DNA of 64,000 bases from Agaribacterium haliotis (GCF_002312815.1 NZ_NKQJ01000006.1:1-64000), one strand, 5' to 3'. Shown: positions 34,438 through 43,918, counted from the stretch's first letter. Notes: generated by a model from the sequence alone, not told the origin. A program made the numbers and translations.

Positions 34438-35656
34438 GCGAGATATTATTGTTTTTGGTGAAGACTGGGCCGCCCACCCGAGCAGCTCCCAGCATTTGAT
34501 CAAAAAACTTGTTGAGCACGACAGCAAGCGAAAGATAATTTGGGTCAACTCGATAGGGCTGAGGCGCCCCAAATTCAACCTCTCGGATATCAAACGCCTG
34601 GCCGTTAAATTATTTCGCGGCGTATCTAGTGTTTTTTTTAGTGGTTTATTTAGTAAATCACTTAGTTCAACAGGCGAGACACAAACAAACGACACAGACA
34701 AACACAGCCGTGTCAATGCGGCCGAGAATTTAATAGTACGCTCACTGCTAACCTTGCCTGCTCCCCAGAGCCGCCTGGGCAAAAAAATCGCGGCCGCACT
34801 ACTACGACAGCAATTTTATTTTATTTTAAAGAAATACAAGCTGCAGCGCCCCATCGTTTGGACATCTCTACCAACTGCATCCGAGTTCTTCAACAGGGAT
34901 CTGGGCCTGCCAATCGTATACTACTGCGGCGATGACTTTTCCGCGCTCGCGGGTGTCGATCACAAAACCGCTCAGCTGCATGAGAAAAATATCGCTAAGC
35001 ATTCAAGCCTGATTATCACTGCCAGCGATAAACTGAAACATAAATTTTGCTCCGACAAAACAAAATTACTGACCCATGGCGTAGATTACGAATTATTCGC
35101 CAAGCAAAAAAGCCGATCACCACTGCTTCCCAATAACGGCAAGCCAACCATTGGTTTTTACGGGAGCTTATCTGAATGGATAGATACAGAGCTAATTAGC
35201 AAAACTGCCAAACTAAGGCCGGATTGGAATTTTTTATTAATAGGCAACAGTGATATCGAGCTAAAAGAACTGCATAAGATCGACAATATCTTTGTATTAG
35301 GCGCGCAAGATCACCACACCCTGTGCCACTTCAGTCAGCACTGGCAGGCCTCTTTGTTGCCATTTAAAGACAACAAGCAAATTCGCAGCTGTAACCCGTT
35401 AAAACTCAAGGAATATTTGGCCGCGGGACAACCGGTGATCAGCACACCGTTCCCGGCCTTAAACGAATACAAAAGCCATGTTTTTGAGGTTAACAACGCC
35501 GAGCAGCTTTCTTGCCTGTTAGAGGCGATGCAACAGGCTCAACAGCAAAAACAAAAAAAGGCACTTGAAATAAAACAAGCGCGCCAACAAAGCGTTCAAC
35601 ACGAATCCTGGTCCAGCAAAGCTTTTGCCCTGGACCAGTGGTTATTGCAGCTTTGA
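34427..35656 (+). CDS. sypN: Glycosyltransferase (SypN-like)
   Basis: 409 residues from the ATG at 34427, which has TTGGAGAG directly before it and overlaps sypM's end by 11 bp. GT-B fold: N-terminal FGEDWAAHPSSSQHL with RKIIWVNSIGLR, a middle PIVYYCGDDFSALAG, and a C-terminal donor half, TIGFYGSLSEWID, LLPFKDNKQIRSCNPLKLKEYLAAGQPV, split across about 315-345. The last motif (N-P-L-K-L-x-E-Y-L-A-A-G) is typical of the GT4-like group that follows capsule and syp loci. Donor unknown. Confidence 0.8.
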   Translation: MSSKRDIIVFGEDWAAHPSSSQHLIKKLVEHDSKRKIIWVNSIGLRRPKFNLSDIKRLAVKLFRGVSSVFFSGLFSKSLSSTGETQTNDTDKHSRVNAAENLIVRSLLTLPAPQSRLGKKIAAALLRQQFYFILKKYKLQRPIVWTSLPTASEFFNRDLGLPIVYYCGDDFSALAGVDHKTAQLHEKNIAKHSSLIITASDKLKHKFCSDKTKLLTHGVDYELFAKQKSRSPLLPNNGKPTIGFYGSLSEWIDTELISKTAKLRPDWNFLLIGNSDIELKELHKIDNIFVLGAQDHHTLCHFSQHWQASLLPFKDNKQIRSCNPLKLKEYLAAGQPVISTPFPALNEYKSHVFEVNNAEQLSCLLEAMQQAQQQKQKKALEIKQARQQSVQHESWSSKAFALDQWLLQL

Positions 35657-35680
35657 TTTCCACCGCAACGGGCAACAACA

Positions 35681-37162
35681 ATGAACTATCTACCCATCCG
35701 TTTTTTTCAAATATTGTGTGCCGCATGGCGACGACGCTACGCCATTGTGTTGCCTATCGTCTTTTTGCCGGTGGTCGGCCTATTTATTTCAGTAAGCAGC
35801 GAAAAACGCTACTCGTCTCACACCAGCATGCTTATTCAAGAAACGGCAAAGATGAACCCGTTTTTGGAAGACCTTGCCGTCTCGGCGATGTTAAAAGAGC
35901 GCATCAGCGCACTTAAAACGCTTCTACACAGCCGCCATATTCTGTCAACGGTGGCGCTGGATCTGGGCATGATCGACGCGCAATCGAGCTCCTATGATAA
36001 GGACCGGGCCATCGCCTCGTTGTCGAATAGCCTGTCTATGTCGGTGGCCGGCAAGGATCTGATCCGCATTGACTATGTCGCCGACTCCCCGGCTTTGATG
36101 AAAGAAACGCTAGAGACTGTTTCCTCTCACTTTATTGAGCAGCTACTTGCACCCGAGCGCTCGTCGATCAATGACTCCGCACGCTTTCTAGAAGAACACC
36201 TCGAGCTGCGGCGCAAAGAGCTCGACAAAACTGAGCTGGCTCTGGCCAACTTCAAAGCCAAGCATCAGGCGGCGCTGCCGGAGCTAAACAGCATGAACAT
36301 CGCCAGGCTCAGCGCATTAAAACAGCAACTGGCGGAAAAACAGGCGCTGTTAGCGGGTGCCAAACGCAATGTCGGCGGCTTAAGCCAGCTGCTCACCAGC
36401 TCCAACCCCGTCATTGGCAGAATCGAAGAGCAGATTGTCGAGGCGCGCAGCAAGCTGGTCCTATTGCGCGCCCGCTACACCGACAAACACAGCAAAGTCC
36501 AGGCAACGGTGCGCAGGCTCAAGCGCCTGGAAAAAGAGAGGCAAGCCGCACTGGCACAAAGCAGCGACTTAATTGATGAAAACAAGCTGTGGGATATCGC
36601 TTCAAACTCAACAGGCGCTAGTCGCGATTCGCAACCGGTTCTTATTTCGCAACTGGAGAATTTGCAAAGTGCAAAAAACAGGGCTGAGGGGCTGGATGAG
36701 CAGGTTGCCCAGATCCAAAAAATGATCGCCGAGATTCAAGGCAACCTGGATAACTACCGCGAACATGAAAGTGAACTTCTAAGCCTTAAACGCAACTTAA
36801 AAGTCAAACGAGAGCTCTATGAAGACCTGCTGCAACGCCGCGAGATGGCAGAGGTCATGGGCTCTTTGGGCCAATTTGAAGAAAAAAAACGCATCAAGAT
36901 TATCGACCGCCCGTTCACGCCGAGCCGGCCGATAAACCTGCCTGTTTTGGTTCACGTGATTGCAGGTTTGTTCGCAGGTATAGGTTTGGGCATCGGTCTT
37001 GCAATAACGCTTGAGTTTGCGGATTCCAGCATCCGCTACCGCAAACAAGTAGAAAAATTAACGGGCCTTAAGGTGCTAAGTCGCATCCCCGCGCAGACGG
37101 CGCAAATGGCGATGACGACTGCAAAGGTTCAAAGACCCACGCTGATTGAAGGTAGCTTATGA
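35681..37162 (+). CDS. sypO: Wzz/GumC-type chain-length determinant (SypO-like)
   Basis: 493 residues. A first membrane helix lies near residues 20-38, a long periplasmic coiled-coil region spans about 160-400 (several Leu/Lys/Glu heptads), and a second helix lies at about 425-447 (VIAGLFAGIGLGIGLAIT), preceded by the Pro-rich RPFTPSRPINLP motif of polysaccharide co-polymerases. The cytoplasmic tail is short, with no kinase domain, so a separate ATPase (the SypD-like protein) would act with it. It sets polymer length together with the Wzy-type protein. Confidence 0.85.
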   Translation: MNYLPIRFFQILCAAWRRRYAIVLPIVFLPVVGLFISVSSEKRYSSHTSMLIQETAKMNPFLEDLAVSAMLKERISALKTLLHSRHILSTVALDLGMIDAQSSSYDKDRAIASLSNSLSMSVAGKDLIRIDYVADSPALMKETLETVSSHFIEQLLAPERSSINDSARFLEEHLELRRKELDKTELALANFKAKHQAALPELNSMNIARLSALKQQLAEKQALLAGAKRNVGGLSQLLTSSNPVIGRIEEQIVEARSKLVLLRARYTDKHSKVQATVRRLKRLEKERQAALAQSSDLIDENKLWDIASNSTGASRDSQPVLISQLENLQSAKNRAEGLDEQVAQIQKMIAEIQGNLDNYREHESELLSLKRNLKVKRELYEDLLQRREMAEVMGSLGQFEEKKRIKIIDRPFTPSRPINLPVLVHVIAGLFAGIGLGIGLAITLEFADSSIRYRKQVEKLTGLKVLSRIPAQTAQMAMTTAKVQRPTLIEGSL

Positions 37163-38238
37163 AAACCATTGTTCACGTTGTACAAAATTTAAGGCCCGGA
37201 GGTATTGAGGTGATGGCCCTGGAGCTACTGCGCCTGCAAAGCCGATGCAACAAAGCCTATGTCATCAGCCTCGAAGGCCAAAAGGCGCAGGCACTAGCAT
37301 CGTGGCCACGCTTACAAGCCTGCCAGAATCAGCTTATTTTTTTAGATAAACAGGCGGGCCTGCAGGCAGGCCTGCCGGCCAAGCTAGCCAAGCAGCTAAA
37401 AAAAATACACGCGGATGTTGTACACAGCCACCATATTGGCCCGCTGTTATACACCGGCCTGGCACTTAGCCAACTGCAGTTCCAGCAATTCAAAGCGACT
37501 CATATTCACACCGAGCACGACGCCTGGCATTTGCAAAACAGTAAAAGACGCCTGCTTGAGCGCGCTTGTATTGCGCTGTTTAAACCTCGCATCAGCGCCG
37601 ACAGCGTTGCCGTTCAGAAGGCCTTGAAGCAGTATTTCCCCAACACCAAAAGCCACTTGATACTCAATGGTGTCGATACGGATATGTTTAAACCCGGCTG
37701 CAAAACATCTGCACGCGCACAGCTTAAGCTAAACCAAGCCAATATTATTATTGGCTGCGCCGCCCGCCTTGAAAAAGAGAAAGGCCAGGATGTCTTGATT
37801 AAAGCTCTGGCTCAATTGCCTGAGAATATTCACCTGGCGCTTGCCGGAACCGGCAGCGAGCACGCGCGCTTACTTAGCTTAGTGGCGCAGCTTGGCCTCG
37901 AACAGCGAGTGCACTTTCTCGGCCAGCTAGACAATATGCTGACATTTTATCAGTCGCTCGATGTGTTCTGCCTCGCTTCTTTTCACGAGGGCATGCCGCT
38001 GGCGCCGCTTGAAGCTCAAGCTTGCTCGGTGCCTTGTGTGCTGACTGACGTCGGCGGCAGCAGTGAAACCCTGTGTAAAAAAACCGGGCTACTCGTTGAG
38101 CAAGGTAAACCAAAGGCTTTAGCCAAAGCCCTATTGCAGCGCATCGAAAATCGTTTGCAAAATAGCCCACGCAGTTTTGTTCAACAAAACGCAAGCGCAA
38201 AAAAAATGCTCTTGTCTTATCAGCGCCTCGCCAGCTAA
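37159..38238 (+). CDS. sypP: Family 4 glycosyltransferase (SypP-like)
   Basis: 359 residues, coupled to sypO by an ATGA overlap. A complete GT4 enzyme: VQNLRPGGIEVMALELL at the start (acceptor-side glycine loop), HTEHDAWHLQ in the middle, GCAARLEKEKGQDVLI and ASFHEGMPLAPLEAQAC (the E-x7-E donor site) in the C-terminal half. It is probably peripheral at the inner membrane, adding a sugar of the repeat unit. Confidence 0.85.
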   Translation: MKTIVHVVQNLRPGGIEVMALELLRLQSRCNKAYVISLEGQKAQALASWPRLQACQNQLIFLDKQAGLQAGLPAKLAKQLKKIHADVVHSHHIGPLLYTGLALSQLQFQQFKATHIHTEHDAWHLQNSKRRLLERACIALFKPRISADSVAVQKALKQYFPNTKSHLILNGVDTDMFKPGCKTSARAQLKLNQANIIIGCAARLEKEKGQDVLIKALAQLPENIHLALAGTGSEHARLLSLVAQLGLEQRVHFLGQLDNMLTFYQSLDVFCLASFHEGMPLAPLEAQACSVPCVLTDVGGSSETLCKKTGLLVEQGKPKALAKALLQRIENRLQNSPRSFVQQNASAKKMLLSYQRLAS

Positions 38239-38249
38239 GGAGAATAATC

Positions 38250-39425
38250 GTGATTTACAATGCATTTAATCTAAGCGTGCTGAGCATAACTGTTTTGGCT
38301 CTTTTTTTAATCGCCTATCACCACGCCATTTACCCTATGCTTCTGAAGCTCTACGCAAGCAGGCAAAAAAAATCATTACGTTCAGTTGAGCCAACGATAG
38401 ACGGGGGCGACGATAAGCTGCCGAGCATCAGCGTGATTATTCCGGCCTACAATGAAGAAAGGTTTATAGTAGATAAGCTGAAAAACCTTGCCAGTTTAGA
38501 TTACCCAAGTAGCAAGCTGGAACTTGTTGTTGCCTGCGATGGCTGCACAGACAACACCGTTAGTCTGATTAAACAAACCCTGCTTGAGCCAGAGTTTGAC
38601 AAGCTAAATTTTTTTGTTCACGACTTTAAACACAATCGTGGCAAATGTGCCGTTATCAATGATCTTATGCGCCGCTGTAATAGCGATATAACCGCACTCA
38701 GCGATGTTTCATCAATCATATCGATTGATGCTCTAAAGCTCGCTGCCCAGTGCTTTAATGATGAAAGGGTTGGCGCGGTCAACGGCAACTATCGTTTCCT
38801 GAACCCGCAAACCGCGGGCGAACAGCATTACTGGAAATTCCAGCGCAATATTAAGCTCGGCGAACAGCAACTCGGCTCGCTGCTTGGCGCGCACGGAGCA
38901 CTTTATTTTATTCGCACCGAGCTATTCGAAAAACTTCCGGAAAACACTGTCAACGACGACTTTATTATTCCCAGCAGAGTAATAAAACACGGTAAGCGCA
39001 TTGCTTACGTTGAACAAATCAACGCCGTAGAACTTGAAGATAACAGCCAACAGGCCAACTGGAAACGCCGTATTCGTATAGGTTTTGGCAACGCCCAACA
39101 AATATGTATCTTGCGCAACTTGTTTCACCCTAAACACGCGGGTATCGCCCTGGCTTTTTTCTCAGGCAAAGGCCTTCGTGTGTTTATGCCATTTTTGATG
39201 ATTATCGCGCTTTTCGGGTCATTGACACTGGCATTTAAGTCCATTTTGTTTCTACTGATCTTTTGCGCTCAAATCAGTTTCTACACAATCGCGCTGCTCG
39301 CATCAGTATTTAATTCATTGAACAAAAATAAATACATTCAAACCATTTTTTACATCGTCAGTGGTCACGCCGCCAATATGATTGGCTGCATACAATTTTT
39401 CTCTCAAACTAAGGCCAAGTGGTAA
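38250..39425 (+). CDS. sypQ: Family 2 glycosyltransferase (SypQ-like)
   Basis: 391 residues from a GTG with AGGAGAA upstream. One N-terminal membrane helix (about 10-28), a GT-A domain (about 50-270) and two or three C-terminal helices (about 305-360). SVIIPAYNEE and CDGCTDNT carry the nucleotide contacts. The usual D-x-D strand reads ALSDVSS, with a single aspartate. NDDF holds the base aspartate and QANWKRRIR replaces Q-x-x-R-W. The layout resembles processive synthase-type enzymes such as PgaC. The altered DxD motif is worth checking. Confidence 0.8.
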   Translation: MIYNAFNLSVLSITVLALFLIAYHHAIYPMLLKLYASRQKKSLRSVEPTIDGGDDKLPSISVIIPAYNEERFIVDKLKNLASLDYPSSKLELVVACDGCTDNTVSLIKQTLLEPEFDKLNFFVHDFKHNRGKCAVINDLMRRCNSDITALSDVSSIISIDALKLAAQCFNDERVGAVNGNYRFLNPQTAGEQHYWKFQRNIKLGEQQLGSLLGAHGALYFIRTELFEKLPENTVNDDFIIPSRVIKHGKRIAYVEQINAVELEDNSQQANWKRRIRIGFGNAQQICILRNLFHPKHAGIALAFFSGKGLRVFMPFLMIIALFGSLTLAFKSILFLLIFCAQISFYTIALLASVFNSLNKNKYIQTIFYIVSGHAANMIGCIQFFSQTKAKW

Positions 39426-39441
39426 GGCACCTGGAGCAACT

Positions 39442-40119
39442 ATGAATACTTATCAAAGCAATATCAGCAGCCTACAAGCTCGCGAAGATAAAATTAGGAA
39501 TAGCGCAACTTTCCGCATTAAGCGCCTGGCAGATATCGTTTTTGCCTCGCTAGCTTTAGCATGCAGCCTGCCGCTTTGGCCGCTTATTGCGCTGGCAATC
39601 AAACTGGAGTCATCCGGCCCTGTATTTTTTAAGCAGATGAGAATCGGGTTGTGCATGCCAACCAAAACTTTGTTATTTAATATGATTAAATTCAGAACAA
39701 TGGCCGTAGACGCCGAGACAAAAAGCGGTGCTGTTTGGGCCAAAAAAAACGATGCACGTGTAACACGAGTTGGCAAGTTTCTCAGAAAAACCCGGCTCGA
39801 CGAACTGCCTCAATTAATTAACGTTATCAAAGGTGATATGTCCCTTATTGGCCCCAGGCCAGAGCGACCAGGTTTTTATATAAAGCTCGAGCGCAAGATT
39901 CCGTTCTTTTGTGAGCGCACCTACGGAGTGATGCCCGGCATCACAGGGCTTGCGCAGGTCAATCAAGGTTACGATACCTGCATTGATGACGTGCGCAACA
40001 AGCTCAGCTACGACCTGAGTTACAGCTTGTGCCTTAATTCACCTGCGAATATGCTCAAAGCTGATTTTTCTATAGCCTGGAAGACCGTAGTCGTGATGAT
40101 CTGTGGCCGCGGCCAGTAA
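39442..40119 (+). CDS. sypR: Undecaprenyl-phosphate sugar phosphotransferase (SypR-like initiating enzyme)
   Basis: 225 residues from the ATG at 39442, preceded by GGAGC; the frame opens 20 codons earlier inside sypQ. One membrane segment (about 32-52), then the bacterial sugar-transferase domain (PF02397): GPVFFKQMRIG, FKMIKFRTM-like LFNMIKFRTMAVDAE, FLRKTRLDELPQLINVIKGDMSLIGPRPERPG in pieces across about 112-145. This short form lacks the large N-terminal membrane half of WbaP. It transfers the first sugar-phosphate onto undecaprenyl phosphate. It closes the glmS-to-sypR operon. Confidence 0.9.
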   Translation: MNTYQSNISSLQAREDKIRNSATFRIKRLADIVFASLALACSLPLWPLIALAIKLESSGPVFFKQMRIGLCMPTKTLLFNMIKFRTMAVDAETKSGAVWAKKNDARVTRVGKFLRKTRLDELPQLINVIKGDMSLIGPRPERPGFYIKLERKIPFFCERTYGVMPGITGLAQVNQGYDTCIDDVRNKLSYDLSYSLCLNSPANMLKADFSIAWKTVVVMICGRGQ

Positions 40120-40194
40120 CGCTAGTTTATCGCTTGTAACACCGCAACTAGTCGTATCGCCCACCCAAACGGCCTTGAGCCAAGTTGGCCGGAC

Positions 40195-40245
40195 TATTGG
40201 GGGTATATAAGCACTGAATTATTCAGCGCTGCTATACCCCCAATA
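40195..40245 (+). terminator. Long perfect hairpin after sypR
   Basis: TATTGGGGGTATA (40195-40207) pairs fully with TATACCCCCAATA (40233-40245). Inside it CTGAAT and ATTCAG form a second stem. No T run follows, so it may stabilise the transcript or act with another factor rather than be a classical terminator. Confidence 0.65.
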
Positions 40246-40402
40246 TCAGTACAACACAGATAAGCATTGCCAATGCTTATCCTTACTAACCAGCCCTAGA
40301 CCTAACGAACCCAGACTTAACCAACCCAGACCTCAAGCCCGGCCCGCCCTTTTTTGTAGACCGCTGCCTGTCGCTAGCTCCAATACCACGTGGTAGCTAT
40401 TT
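40246..40402. other. Gap before the sypA enhancers
   Basis: It contains AACC(C)AGAC words repeated near 40285-40335 but no ORF. The sequence leads into the TTGCAA dyads. Confidence 0.4.
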
Positions 40403-40466
40403 GTATTTTGCAAAACACGAATCCAGCTCTGCAGTTAAAGCAAGTTGCATTGCATATTGCAAAAAT
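40403..40466. promoter_or_regulatory. Candidate SypG enhancer upstream of sypA
   Basis: GTATTTTGCAAAACAC at 40403-40418 is a TTGCAA-centred dyad, and TTGCATTGCATATTGCAA follows at 40445-40462. They lie 70-130 bp before the -24 box. Confidence 0.55.
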
Positions 40467-40534
40467 AGCCTAGCCGCTCGCTAATCCGCGAGAAAAACAC
40501 CGCCAAGCCATTGATTTTAAAGGGTTTAAATAAT

Positions 40535-40550
40535 TGGCCCAATAATCGCT
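40535..40550 (+). promoter_or_regulatory. Sigma54-type promoter of sypABCD-F-E-G
   Basis: TGGCCCAATAATCGCT has GG/GC at 12-bp spacing. The -12 box is weak, but the upstream TTGATTTTAAAGGGTTT matches the glmS promoter region base for base over long stretches. Confidence 0.5.
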
Positions 40551-40610
40551 ATTCCTCTAATAACAACCGTTATCACAACAGCTTTCACTTCGGTATTAAT
40601 GAGGAAAAAA

Positions 40611-40937
40611 ATGAACGTTGAAACTCACATTGCACAGCAACACAACAGTAAGCACTTGGTTCAAATCGCCCTGGCCGGGGAATTTGATGCGCTCGCTTGC
40701 TCCGAAATTCGCGTTACCTTTGAACAGTGTGTTGTTGAGCACCCCGGCAGCACAGTTCACATCAATATGCACGACGTATCGTTTATCGATTCATCCGGAA
40801 TCGGCGCGCTTGTATTTTTGTTCAAGCGCATGTCTGAAACCGGCGGCAGTATCAGCCTAAACAATGTTGCCGGACAACCTGAAGAGCTGCTGCGCCTGCT
40901 GCGTGTAGATCAAGCTTTCGATGTGCAATACGTTTAA
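40611..40937 (+). CDS. sypA: STAS-domain anti-anti-sigma-like protein (SypA)
   Basis: 108 residues from the ATG at 40611, with GAGGAAAAAA upstream (a start 12 bases earlier overlaps that site). A single STAS domain, with the phosphorylation loop FIDSSGIGAL and Ser61 in the position of the regulatory serine. In V. fischeri SypA is phosphorylated and dephosphorylated by SypE and, when unphosphorylated, promotes biofilm formation. The RsbW/PP2C protein encoded six genes on has the architecture of that partner. First gene of the third syp-like operon. Confidence 0.85.
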   Translation: MNVETHIAQQHNSKHLVQIALAGEFDALACSEIRVTFEQCVVEHPGSTVHINMHDVSFIDSSGIGALVFLFKRMSETGGSISLNNVAGQPEELLRLLRVDQAFDVQYV

Positions 40938-40949
40938 GTGGAACACGCC

Positions 40950-41771
40950 ATGAAAGCTTTATTCATTAAATCGACCCGGCTCGCTGTGGCTTCGGCTATT
41001 AGCTTAAGTGTTTGCGCATGCAGCTCGTGGCCGAAGCACGGCAGCGGTGGCCAGGCCGAGCTAGATGGCTCAAGCATGATCAGCGTTGGGCAGCAACAGG
41101 CTTTGACAGCTGCGCACGGCCTGCGTTTTGACTACGAAATATCTAAGAACCGGCTCGATATTTTACTGGATCAAGGTGCAGCTTATTGCCTGCCGGCATC
41201 CATCAAGCAGGCTCAACTTCAAGAATATCGAATTGCCCGCGAGCTGGCCTCAGGTTTATTTGACGACGCCGAAACCAGCATAGTCAAACAGCGCATCGGC
41301 CTTAATAAGATTGAGTTTCAATTAAATCGCATCCTGGCGAGTGAACAGTGCCAACCACCGATTGCAGGGAATACAGCCGCCCTCACTGCTAACAACACAA
41401 GTAGCGGCGCTAATGCCATTAAAGAATTGCAGCGCCTGTTAAATAGCGACAACCAGTTTGTCAGCGCATCGGCCAAGCTTAACCCTAAGTACCAACACAA
41501 CCTCGAAATCGCCGCAAAAATTCTAATTGAGCAGCCCGGGTTACTTGTGAAACTGATTGGCCACACAGACAGACACGGCGCCGACGTGAATAATTTATCA
41601 CTCTCTGCCGAGCGCGCAGAGGCGGTGAAAGAACAATTAGTTTCAACAGGGGTGCAGGCTGATCGCATTCACAGTTTTGCAGCAGGTGAAACGTCGCCAC
41701 CACACCACGGTGAAGGAGCCGCTGTTGATTTAGTCAATCGCAGCGTGAGCGCTTTTGTGATTGCGCCTTGA
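40950..41771 (+). CDS. sypB: OmpA-domain lipoprotein (SypB-like)
   Basis: 273 residues from the ATG at 40950 with AAGTGGA upstream. The signal peptide ends in SVCAC, a lipobox. Residues about 30-150 form a helical region, and about 155-273 an OmpA-like peptidoglycan-binding domain: KLIGHTDRHGADVNNLSLSAERA with the usual GHTD and AERA signature (given in parts). It would tie the export machinery to the cell wall or outer membrane. Its end overlaps the region just before sypC, so the genes are in one operon. Confidence 0.85.
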   Translation: MKALFIKSTRLAVASAISLSVCACSSWPKHGSGGQAELDGSSMISVGQQQALTAAHGLRFDYEISKNRLDILLDQGAAYCLPASIKQAQLQEYRIARELASGLFDDAETSIVKQRIGLNKIEFQLNRILASEQCQPPIAGNTAALTANNTSSGANAIKELQRLLNSDNQFVSASAKLNPKYQHNLEIAAKILIEQPGLLVKLIGHTDRHGADVNNLSLSAERAEAVKEQLVSTGVQADRIHSFAAGETSPPHHGEGAAVDLVNRSVSAFVIAP

Positions 41772-41781
41772 GAATACAACA

Positions 41782-43911
41782 ATGTCTAAACTAATTCGTA
41801 CTCTGCTAGTTACTTTTTCCATTTTTGCTTTGCTAAAAATTGTATTTATTCAGCAGGCTTTTGCGCTTGATGATGCATACCGTGTTCAGGTTGGCGACGT
41901 GCTGCGCCTTTCGCTACCCGGAGAAGAATCGCTCGACAAAACCTTTGATGTAAATAGCCAAGGTAAAATCTATTTACCTGAGGTTGGCGCTTTGAAAGTA
42001 AGTGAGCTTTTGGAAAGTGAACTGGAACAAACAACACGCGAAGCCCTCAGTGCAGCATTTCAAGACCTGGAAAACCTCAGAGTTTATGTACTTGAAAGAC
42101 GTATCTTAGTGACCGTACTCGGTTACGTCGAAGCCCCCGGAGAAGTTTTAAGCCGCGCCGGTGCAAACGTACAAAGCATTATTGCCCAAGCCGGCGGTTT
42201 GCGTGCCGGTGCACAGCTCGACAGAATGCAGTTGCGCCGCAATGGCCAGAGCCAAGTGTTTAACTACAAAGCTTATCTCGACAGTGGCGATAACGATATG
42301 CTTCCCAAACTTCGCTCTCTCGATACTATCTTTGTACCGGCATCACCCAAGACCGGCAATATTGAAGCGGAATTTGACCCATCAAAAGTCGCCGACTCAG
42401 GTGATGCATCCAACGCCGAAGATGCCATTAAAGTATTTGGCGAAGTAAATAGCCCGGGAAGTTTTGCCTATCGCCCCGGCATAGGGGTACTCGATTTACT
42501 CATGCGCGCAGGTGGCGTAACCCGATACGCGGGCGTTGAGCGCATTCGTATCATCTCTCGCGAAGAGCCCACATTATTTGACCTAAAACACTATCTCGAT
42601 ACCGGTAACGCGGCGGCGCTACCTGAGATTGCCCCCGGAACAACCTTGTTTGTGCCCAAACAGGAAGAAGCGGTGAAATCCAATGCAAGTACGGTTTATG
42701 TGATGGGCGAAGTTTTTCACCCCGGCGCTTACGAAAGCAGCGACGGAGTCAGCTTCCTCGACATACTGGCCAATGCCGGCGGCCCGACTCGCTACGCCGA
42801 AAGTCGACAGATTCGCGTACTAAAAATTGACGGCACAGTTGAGCGTTTTGACTTAACTAGCTTTACCGAGGGCAGCAGTACAGCAGCCCTGCCAAGAATC
42901 ACACCTGGCGATGCGATTTTTGTCCCGGAGAAAACCGATATGAACGAAAAGTCCTGGCTGAAAGTAGCGCCCGATCGAGCCGTTCGTGTTATCGGTGAAG
43001 TTGTTCGGCCCGGCCGGGTTGAATGGTCAAGTGAAATGAATTTGCTCGACTTACTCGCTCACGTCGGCGGGCCGGTTTCACGCGCCGACACCAGCAATAT
43101 CGAAGTACTGCGCCAACTCCCGGATGGCAGTACACAGGCGGAGTTATTCAATTTAGATGAGTTTATCAAGCAGGGAAAAAGTGATAGCGAACTGCCTAAA
43201 ATATATGCCGGCAGCACGATACGTGTGCACGACCTGCCGCAAGACCCGTCAGACAACAAAGCTCAGTGGGTTAGGCAGTCCTCGGACAAATCTATTTATA
43301 TTTTTGGCCAAGTTGGTGCCCCCGGGCGCTATATGTTCACCGATGAAATGAACTTTCTCGATATTCTTGCAGCGGCTGATGGGCCAACGATGGATGCCGA
43401 TATTCACAATATTCGCATTACCCACCGGGACAAACGCTACGCCGAAGTCAGCGAATTAAACTTATCTTTATACTTTGAAACAGGTGATGAAAGCTTGTTA
43501 CCCAAGGTTAAAACTGGTGACAGTATTTATATCCCAGAGAAAAACAGAGAGTGGACAGATAAAGCCAAAGAAAAGACCGTCAGGGTAATGGGTGAAGTCA
43601 ACAAGCCCGGGCGTTACAGCTTTAACGATTCAATGACTATTCTCGACATACTCGCGGAAGCTGGTGGCCCCACAGGTGAAGCTCACGTTAAAAAAATATT
43701 GGTCGTCAATCTCAGCTGCTGCAAAAACGAAGCGCGCAGTTTTAACTTACTTAAGTTCGGTAAAACCGGAGATTTTAGCAAGCTGCCAATTTTACGTGTC
43801 GGCGATACTATTTATGTTCCCAACCGGGAGGATAGCACCGGCCATAAAGCCCGAACCATTATAGGCGATACCTTCCGTATCGTATCACTCGCTGTTTTAC
43901 TGGGGCTTTAG
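41782..43911 (+). CDS. sypC: Outer-membrane polysaccharide exporter with six SLBB repeats (SypC-like)
   Basis: 709 residues from the ATG at 41782. The signal peptide ends QAFA/LD. A poly-export (Wza-like) domain follows (about 28-105; YRVQVGDVLRLS), then six SLBB beta-grasp units, each opening with a GEV-xPG motif (GYVEAPG, GEVNSPG, GEVFHPG, GEVVRPG, GQVGAPG, GEVNKPG). Most Wza-type exporters have two, so the periplasmic column should be long. A short hydrophobic C-terminus (VSLAVLLGL) may insert in the outer membrane. It would export the polymer assembled by the upstream operons. Confidence 0.9.
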   Translation: MSKLIRTLLVTFSIFALLKIVFIQQAFALDDAYRVQVGDVLRLSLPGEESLDKTFDVNSQGKIYLPEVGALKVSELLESELEQTTREALSAAFQDLENLRVYVLERRILVTVLGYVEAPGEVLSRAGANVQSIIAQAGGLRAGAQLDRMQLRRNGQSQVFNYKAYLDSGDNDMLPKLRSLDTIFVPASPKTGNIEAEFDPSKVADSGDASNAEDAIKVFGEVNSPGSFAYRPGIGVLDLLMRAGGVTRYAGVERIRIISREEPTLFDLKHYLDTGNAAALPEIAPGTTLFVPKQEEAVKSNASTVYVMGEVFHPGAYESSDGVSFLDILANAGGPTRYAESRQIRVLKIDGTVERFDLTSFTEGSSTAALPRITPGDAIFVPEKTDMNEKSWLKVAPDRAVRVIGEVVRPGRVEWSSEMNLLDLLAHVGGPVSRADTSNIEVLRQLPDGSTQAELFNLDEFIKQGKSDSELPKIYAGSTIRVHDLPQDPSDNKAQWVRQSSDKSIYIFGQVGAPGRYMFTDEMNFLDILAAADGPTMDADIHNIRITHRDKRYAEVSELNLSLYFETGDESLLPKVKTGDSIYIPEKNREWTDKAKEKTVRVMGEVNKPGRYSFNDSMTILDILAEAGGPTGEAHVKKILVVNLSCCKNEARSFNLLKFGKTGDFSKLPILRVGDTIYVPNREDSTGHKARTIIGDTFRIVSLAVLLGL

Positions 43912-43918
43912 ACGACTG

